From Cacajao melanocephalus (taxonomy: Eukaryota > Chordata > Mammalia > Primates > Pitheciidae): 64,000 nucleotides of DNA. The stretch covers positions 1 through 64,000 of the forward strand of contig CAUYLG010034960.1 of assembly GCA_963573385.1 (NCBI GenBank), given 5' to 3'. This document shows, in pieces, positions 56,881 to 64,000 of the stretch; the stretch's first letter is position 1, and each line of letters opens with the position of its first letter. The position numbers were made by a program, and so were the translations under genes. The notes beneath the pieces are model-generated. The model saw only the letters and a list, made by a program, of their open reading frames with translations, had not been told where the DNA came from and ran no database searches.

Positions 56881-57365
56881 TTCATAAAGAAAAGTAGAGA
56901 AAGGTAAAAGGATAGGACAGGAAGGCTGAGGGTAAAGAAGATGGGGGAAGAATACAGCCCCCATCACAGCTCCAGTGACCAACCATGAAATGGCTGCCTC
57001 TGGAGCTAGAGATGCCCTCCCCCATCCTGATGGAATAGGGCACTTCCCAGGCTGTAAACCACAGCCCGCAATAGACCAGGCCTGTGGATGTGAGTCTGCT
57101 TAGTGTTGTGCCAAACTTCTAAACTCAGTATTAATTTTTAAAATCTGGAAATTTCAGCTCAAAATCTAAATTTTGAGTTACTCTTGAGTTCCTGCTTGGC
57201 AGCAATGAGGTGGAGTGAAGCATGGAGTGGCCACTCCAGAGTCTGACTGTACACCCTCAGCGAGCCATAGTTCCCATCCTCCATTCATTGAAGGGTCAGC
57301 AAACTACAGTCGCTGAGCCAAATTTCACCTACAGACTTTGAACTCAGCATAGTTTGTACATCTTT

Positions 57366-57666
<301 letters not shown>

Positions 57667-57674
57667 CAGAAGTT

Positions 57675-57985
57675 TATTTCTTATAGAAATTTATTTCTAG
57701 AGGCTGAGAATTTCAAGATCAAGAGGCCAGGTTTGGTGTCTGGTGAGGGCTCATTCTTCCGGTTCATAGATGGTGCCTTCTCCCTGAGCTCTCCCGTGAC
57801 AGAAGGGGTAAGTGATCTTACTGGGCCTTGGGCCTATTTTATAAGGGCATTGACTCTATTCATGAGGGGTCCACCCTCACTTCCTAAAGGCCCCACTTCT
57901 TAATATTATTGCATTAGGAATTAGGTTTCCTGATATTAATTTAAAAGGGGATGCATGAACATTCAGACCAGAGCACCCTTCAGAA
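57675..57985 (-). mobile_element. MaLR-type LTR (MLT1/MST-like)
   Basis: Reverse-complement order of a MaLR LTR: AGGCTGAGAATTTCAAGATC, TGTCTGGTGAGGGCTCATTC, TATAAGGGCATTGACTC, TTCATGAGGGGTCCACCCTC, AAAGGCCCCACTTCTTAATA, ACATTCAGACCAGAGCA. It adjoins an Alu. Solo, no internal region. Confidence 0.7.
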
Positions 57986-60900
57986 TTTCAGTGTGGGTTT
58001 AATTCAGGATATATTTTCTCAATAAACACATGCACACGCACATACTCTGCTCATTGTGGCACCCATCCTAAAGGCAATACTGTGAGTAGTGTTTATAACT
58101 GTTCATCTCACACGTTCCTCTCCCTTATGCCAGAAACACACAAGGTCCAGAAGTGTGAGTGTCCATGACTCCTGATGTGGAGGGGGTCACAGCCCCCCCA
58201 TGTCATCATGGACAACAGGGTCCATGGAGACATGATGATATGCCTCAAAAGCTACTGTCAGTAAAATCCCTCCTCTGTGCTGAGCTGAGGAGTCACTAAC
58301 TGTACCCAGGAGATGGACAAAGACATTGCACTAGGGAGGAAGGCATCTTTGAACTTGTCTTTTCAAGGAAGAGCATGGAAAAGGGGACGTGGAACTTGTA
58401 GTGCCTTCCAGACAAGGGAAGAAGCACAACAATAGGGTTTGGGAGCATGAAAAGGCAGGTTGGTGCTGGGCGTTGGGCTCTGGGGAGTCACTGAGTGTCA
58501 TTGCAAAGTAGTAGCATTGGGGGAGGCGTCCTCATGTGCCCAAGACTTGGGTACTATGTTATAGCAAAAGTGAATGGGCCAACAGCTTCCAGAGGCTCCC
58601 ATATGAGGAGTAAGGGAAGAGCGGGACAAGGTCACCTCAAGATAGCTACAGCTCCTAAAAAGATGTGCCTTTGGGTTCGCCTGCTGGGGAGTGGAAGCAG
58701 TGTCTCCAGCCCCTGCTGAACACTCTAAGGATGGCTTTGGTCAGAGCAGTTGCACTCCATTGGAGGTAAGTCACACATGGGAAATTGACTTTTTAATTTC
58801 AGTCATGCAAACCTATGCACCAAGACAAAGACAAGTTCTCTGCTGTAGCTTTCCATTTCTGGAGCCTGCTCCTTTCCTTTCATTTCCCCTTAGCTCCTCT
58901 GAATATTAAAGGAGAGAGGCTGTGTGAGGCTGCCACAGCCAGCACTTCAGATACAATGCAAAAGGCCAGCCAGGGAGCCAAAGAGGCGGCATCTGCATCT
59001 GTCTGCAGACATGCCAGGCAGCTGCCCTGCAGACCAGCACCCCGGAGGCTGTTCACCTGGCCTTCTGGCAGGGAGAGAGCTGCTGCCATGGCAACTGCCA
59101 GCCGCAGTGGAGGTCACAGAGGAAACGAAGAAAAAAGCAGAAACAGCAGCATTAATAATGGCAATCAGAAAAGCAGGTGCAAAATGCACCACCCAAAAAA
59201 TGCTGTTTTCCTGAGGAGGTGGCTGGGATGGGGTGGGATTAGAAAAGGCACTGAGAGGGAAGGAGAAGATTGAGCAGAAGTCAGAGATGACATTTTGGGC
59301 TGAAGGATGGGGACAGCTTATTCTCTCTAAGTATCCAGCATAATGAAAGCCCAGGGATCTGAGGAAGCTCGTGGGTTGTTTACATACATAATTAAACAAA
59401 ATTCTATTTTTGCAGGAACAGATTAACACTTATTTCCCACTTCTTTCTGAGACATGTGAAGTACTTTTAGAGCTTGAGATATTTTTCAATGATCAGATAT
59501 GTCTGTGTAAGGAACAAGGCATTGTAATGTCCATTTTGCAGATGAGAAATCCTACAGAGAATCCTAGTCTCAGAAATGGCTCATTCTCAGGCACTTCAGC
59601 ATAAAGGTCTTCTATCACTCACTCTTGAAAACAATTTTCAAGAACTGACGTCTTCCAGCATTGAGAAATGGGCACTCCTCTGCAGTTGAGGAAAAATTAT
59701 ACATTTTAACCCATTCTCTTGAAGACTACATTGATTACAAATATCAGAAGCATGAAAATGTTGCATTTGGTTGATCCAGCCATCAACTTCTTAGGATTTA
59801 ATTTAAGAAGATGATCTTGGAAATGGTAAAACACATACCACCAGGATGTCCATTGTAGTGGTGTTTATACTAATGAAAACTGAAAATAATTGACCTGTTT
59901 GGCAATGTGAGATTTGTTAAATACATGGTAAGAGATATTATTACCAATTGCAGAAAAGTACTTGAGAGATACATAACCTCGATTTCTATTTGGGATGCTG
60001 TTACTGAGGGTAGCAGAGATAAGGTGGTGGGAAGGAAGCCAAGAACAACCTTTATTGAAAGTTGGAACAAACCTCTGGTCTTCTGTTAGCCATCTGGGTA
60101 TGGCAATCAACTTAATCTTGGTGATGGAGAAACAGGGATCTGAGACTAAGGTGCCAGCTTTCCTGTAGTAGGGAGTGGCTGATTGCACTGATGGTGGACA
60201 GGAAAAGAAGAGGAAGGTTTGGGAGCTGGACACCCTTTCCCTCCAAGAAATGAGCCAGGCATGCACTCCTTATTTTTCATCCTGGGAGAAACCCAAGCAC
60301 AGTGGCTTCCTCTCCTCTTGCCAGGAGGCGGGTTGACAATCAGCATTCATGGACCATTGCCTCATTGCTCAGTTCTCTGCACACCTGTTAATTTCACCCC
60401 CAGGAACCATGAGTGGTCCACTGTGTGTTAAGGGGTGTGGATACATGGTGAGTGCCTGTGTGTGTATGGGTGATGAAATTATTTAACCTGTTGTATCTGC
60501 CTGTTCCTGGGTTAGCTCTAGGTGGGAAAATGATGGAAGCTGTTTTGCTTTCTCTGCAATGCTTATCTCTATCTGCTGAATTTGCAACACTAAATACGGT
60601 GTTATTTGTAATGGCAAAAAGAGCAAAAAAATTATTTTTAAATGTTGATGTTTTCAGTCAATTCAATAATCTGTTCCCCTTTCCACATCTTCCACACAGA
60701 TTCTTAGTTAAGCGTTACTCCTTCCTCCCACACTGGACTTCACAGGGTCTCAGGCAAGAAATACGCTCACGGTTCTCTTGTCAACCTGGATTCCGTGTGT
60801 CCAAACAAAGGAATTGTAAAACGGCATGATTCTTTGAATCTCACTAGATTGTTAGCCTCATATGTCTTTCTTTTAAGTCTTGGATATGGGAAACTTGAAC

Positions 60901-61104
60901 TAAATCCTATTTGAAGAGCAGTGCCTTCAAAGTAAGATGCAGAGTGCTGTCTGCGTTTTTTATAGGGTATAGAACCATGGAGAGCACGCATCAAAGACCT
61001 CCGCCTAGCACGGGCAAAGGTCTGCTTCTGCATTTAAGCATCTGAGCCCTAAAGAGTTAGCTCCCGAGCTCCTCCAGAGCAAGATGCTGCCTGGTCCCAC
61101 GTAC

Positions 61105-61272
61105 CTGCCTCGTCCGCCGTGATGGTGAGCTCGTTGCTGGGCTCGCTCTTGCCAATCCGGTTCTTGGCGTACATGCGGATGCTGTAGGTGGAGGAAGGGT
61201 GGATATCAATGATGGTGGCCGAGTTCAGCTGAGGGGAAACATCTTTGGTTCTCTGAGCAGAATCCCAGGAGT
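61105..61272 (-). CDS. DSCAM: DSCAM coding exon, second half of FN3-1
   Basis: This is the most 5' exon of the gene in the window (168 nt, intron phase 1 on both sides). The reverse strand reads [15 protein letters not shown], then a typical FN3 core with [20 protein letters not shown], and ends TITADEA. That matches, from memory of the protein, the C-terminal half of the first FN3 repeat of DSCAM, a neuronal single-pass adhesion receptor used in homophilic recognition, self-avoidance and netrin signalling. The donor is GCAG|GTACGT. I place the acceptor at CCAAAAG|ACTCC because the frame and remembered protein continue through an internal CCCCTCAG. A pyrimidine tract at about 61289-61309 lies some 20-40 nt upstream, separated by an A-rich spacer. 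The first Asp codon is split (G|AC). The acceptor is the least certain boundary of the six exons. Confidence 0.9.
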
Positions 61273-61362
61273 CTTTTGGGTTTTGTTTTTCAAAAAAGAA
61301 GAGATAGAGATGTGAGTTTTTTTCCTCTGCCTTTGAAAGTTCACAAGCAGGAATTATAAACC

Positions 61363-61403
61363 AAAAAAAAAAAAAAAAAAAAAAAAAGGAAAGAAAGAAA
61401 AAT
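61363..61403. repeat. A25 homopolymer and GAAA tail
   Basis: Twenty-five A bases at 61363-61387 followed by GGAAAGAAAGAAAAA. No Alu or L1 body is attached on the left. Confidence 0.95.
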
Positions 61404-62164
61404 TACACTCCAAGTGATTTCTCAATGCAATGTTCCCAGCTTTCTGGCAGAGTTGGCTATCAGAGGGGATGTGGCACCCCACACTCATTATCCACGCTGC
61501 GAGGGACATGGGGCAACAAGCCAGGTGATTTCAGGGAGGGCGGTGGAGGAAGCACAGCTCAGCGGACTGGGGGAGATTACAGAAGGGAAATTCCAGTGGT
61601 GGAAGCTCAGGTCAGTGGAGTGGACAACGGCCAGTGTGAGCACTCACTGTATGGGATAGTATGATAAACTATGGTTTGGAATGGTAACCCTGGGTCCCCC
61701 CGAAATCCCTGGTTCTAAAAGGTTTTGAAAACCAGCAAAACTTCAAGCTATACCAGATCCTTCCCTCCTGAAATAAAGTGTGGTAAAAATAAGATGATCC
61801 CATACAAACCAATCTCATTCCAGGATACATCCTGATTACCAAACATATTTTGCAATTCTATGTTTTTGAAATCATTTAGTGCCAAATCCTTGGTTGTAGG
61901 AATTATTTTTCAACCATAGCTAATGATAACAGCAGCACCTGTTTCGTGTGAAATGTTATCATTGAATCTGTGACATTTTGTATCTGCTGATTTTAGGGCT
62001 TCACGTAAGGATGAGAATGTCAATACATGGTTCTTATATCAAAAGAGTTTGGGCAGTGTTGATTGTGGGTGGGTGGTCAACAGCTGGCGTTGGCTGGGGA
62101 TGAACAAAGGAGGCTCCAAGACAGTAGACAGAGATGATGCCTACAGATTCCCACCTTCCTCAGA

Positions 62165-62335
62165 GTCTGCCTTGGTGGTGCTTACCACACAAGTAAGTCT
62201 GCCATGGATAATCTGTGTTCCCTGCTGGACTTGAAGTTCTAGGCGGGCAGAGGCCATGCTGGCCATACCCAGTCTTCTATCCCTATTGCTAGCCCGGCTC
62301 ACAGTAGATAAATAGTATATTAATGTTTAATAGAT
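62165..62335 (+). repeat. L2-like 3' end
   Basis: GCTGGACTTGAAGTTCTAGG, CAGAGGCCATGCTGGCC, GCTAGCCCGGCTCACAGTAG, ATAAATAG follow the L2 3' end. Confidence 0.65.
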
Positions 62336-63464
62336 AAATAAACCACAAATACATGGACCTCTGAGTCTTGGGAATGAGGCCAATCACTTTGTCACACTAA
62401 GGGTGAGTATGGCAGTTTGGAGGACTTCTCTGTCCAGATTTAAACATAAATGCAAGAGATTTTCTGGAATTGAAGAAAAAATATGTGGCTTAAAGACTGC
62501 TTTTTGATGCTTTAACTTCTCAGAGAATGGAGCCTAATAGAAGCTGACAATATTGCAGTTACAAGGAAAAAGCATATATTGAATCAAGAAGATTAGAGGT
62601 AGAAGAACATGAAATAAAAAGAGAAGAGTTGGAAAAAAATTTATGAGGAGAAGAATGTGATTCAATAGAAGACAAATGAGGAAAGGAAATTTTGTATCAA
62701 TGCAATGACACACACCAATGAGCCTTGCCCCACAGAGAGAAAGCCAGGCCTTCTGCAGAGATGTGTAGGAGGATGAGGAGGAATGCCAGGTGCTGCAAGA
62801 CACAGAGACATTTGCTAAGTAGCCCCAGGAGGAGGTAGACAGTTGTGGTGGTTGATGCCTCTGCCCAGGCAACATGGAATTTTCCAGAACTGATGGGGCC
62901 AATGAAGATAGAGCTATCTTCACTGGAGGTTTTTGTGTGGGAGTTGGCAGACAGCCTGGAGAGGTGTGTCCATGACTGCAGTTCCCTTACACCAATCCAA
63001 GGCATATGGTAGACCTGGGTAGGGAGGGGACAGTCCCCTCTTGGTGGTCACTGGGCACCTCCATATCCATGCCCTGTAGGTTTCTTTAGCTCAGCCTATA
63101 CCTCAGTGACACTGCCTTGTACAACAATCTCCCGCTATGACTTATAAGCCCTCTCTGATGCTGCATTTTCTCTGTGTCTGTAGAAACCACCACCCATTCC
63201 CTCCAGTGGGCTGGGGGACCCATTACAAAACCCATCCTCACCCTTCCTGTCCGTGGCCTTCCCAGACTCTCCCCATTCACACTTGCCTCTTCAGATCTTG
63301 GATGTCCATGCATACATTTCTGTGTGTGATTTACTCCTAAGAATTTCTTTATTTGGTCAATGGTGCATTCTCCCTAGTTATATTTACATCTCAATTTTCA
63401 GCTTCATCATCCCATCAAGGCAATGTGCTGGGCATTTTAAAACATGACTTCCATGGCTCCCAAA

Positions 63465-63615
63465 TCCGTGGGCACATTGGAAACACCTTGGGGCTTTTTG
63501 ACAGTTCTGCTTTCAGACATACTAAACCAGAGTCTCTGAGGAATGGCACCCAGAAACCTGTGCTTTTAAAAAGGCTCCCTATCTGGGTCATTCTGATGCA
63601 TAGTTTGGACAGACT
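63465..63615. mobile_element. MER5-like hAT fossil
   Basis: GTGGGCACATTGGAAACACC, AGAGTCTCTGAGGAATGGCA, CCTGTGCTTTTAAAAAGGC, GTCATTCTGATGCATAGTTT follow the MER5A/B internal order. Confidence 0.65.
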
Positions 63616-63649
63616 GTTTTATTTGATTAAAATTTTACAACATCCTGCC

Positions 63650-63740
63650 AAGGTAAGGCCTTTATTTCCTTAGTGACAGTCAAGTAACCGAAGCCCTGTT
63701 ACAAAGCTAGTAAGAAAGGCTGGGATTTGGCCTCACCTGA
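63650..63740 (+). repeat. MIR-like fragment
   Basis: AGTCAAGTAACCGAAGCCCT, ACAAAGCTAGTAAGAAAGGC and TGGGATTTGGCCTC match the 3' half of a MIR. Confidence 0.55.
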
Positions 63741-64000
63741 GCTGTCTCCAAGCTCAAGGTCATTTTTCCATAATGCATGACCTCCACATAGTCTCTGAAA
63801 ACACCTAATAGGACAGGATTTCAATATTTCCAGGCACCGGCTAAAAGTCTCCGTTGCTTAGAAGACCTTCTGACAAGTTATTGACTTGACAATGCAGAGA
63901 AATCGTTTGGTCAAAGGCAAGAGAAAAAAATTTTGGCCAAATATGATTGTACCATCTGTGGGTTTGCAGGAAGACTGAGAGGGCTGTATAGGCTCAGAGT

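Larger units (their letters stand above)
61273..64000 (-). other. DSCAM: DSCAM intron upstream of the FN3-1 exon (partial)
   Basis: Intronic sequence entering the window from the right and ending at the acceptor CCAAAAG at 61273. It contains a long A run (61363-61387), an L2-like piece, a MER5-like piece and a MIR-like piece. The stretches 61404-62164 and 62336-63464 show nothing further that I can support. Confidence 0.85.

Overview
The window is primate, almost certainly human, nuclear DNA. It carries about 24 Alu-type insertions, most with a recognisable A-tail and several with clear target-site duplications, together with L1, L2, MIR, MaLR and hAT-type fossils. Long unique AT-rich stretches lie between them. 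There is no bacterial-style gene density, no operon, no CpG island and no promoter that I can recognise.

The only gene I can support is DSCAM (Down syndrome cell adhesion molecule), transcribed from the minus strand. Six coding exons were found by matching reverse-strand translations to the fibronectin type III (FN3) region of DSCAM and then fixing splice sites from AG/GT signals and codon phase. In transcript order they are 61272-61105, 49161-49091, 27711-27471, 26010-25864, 18737-18582 and 8354-8221. Together they are 917 nt in one uninterrupted frame. They encode the second half of FN3-1, all of FN3-2 and FN3-3, and the first half of FN3-4 of the extracellular region. The start codon, signal peptide, Ig domains, transmembrane segment and tail all lie outside the window. 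FN3-2 and FN3-3 are each bounded by phase-1 introns.

Layout from left to right: intron after the FN3-4 exon (1-8220) with an L1 3' end and three Alus; exon 8221-8354; a 10.2 kb intron with MIR, LTR-like and Alu copies and a 20/80-bp hierarchical tandem repeat; exon 18582-18737; a 7.1 kb intron with CA repeats and a 780-bp G/T-only tract; exon 25864-26010; a short 1.46 kb intron; exon 27471-27711; a 21.4 kb intron with a 50-bp minisatellite, long TTCC-type tracts, a MaLR internal fragment and many Alus; exon 49091-49161; an 11.9 kb intron; exon 61105-61272; and the start of the next upstream intron to 64000.

No new molecular system is visible. The items most worth a second look are a roughly 180-bp direct duplication flanking the FN3-2 exon at 27471-27711, a strong decoy 3' splice site inside the exon at 61105-61272, a possible 6-nt tandem acceptor at the FN3-4 exon, and several structured tandem arrays. 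Repeat family names were assigned by recognition, without a database search; Alu calls are firm, and older families are less certain.
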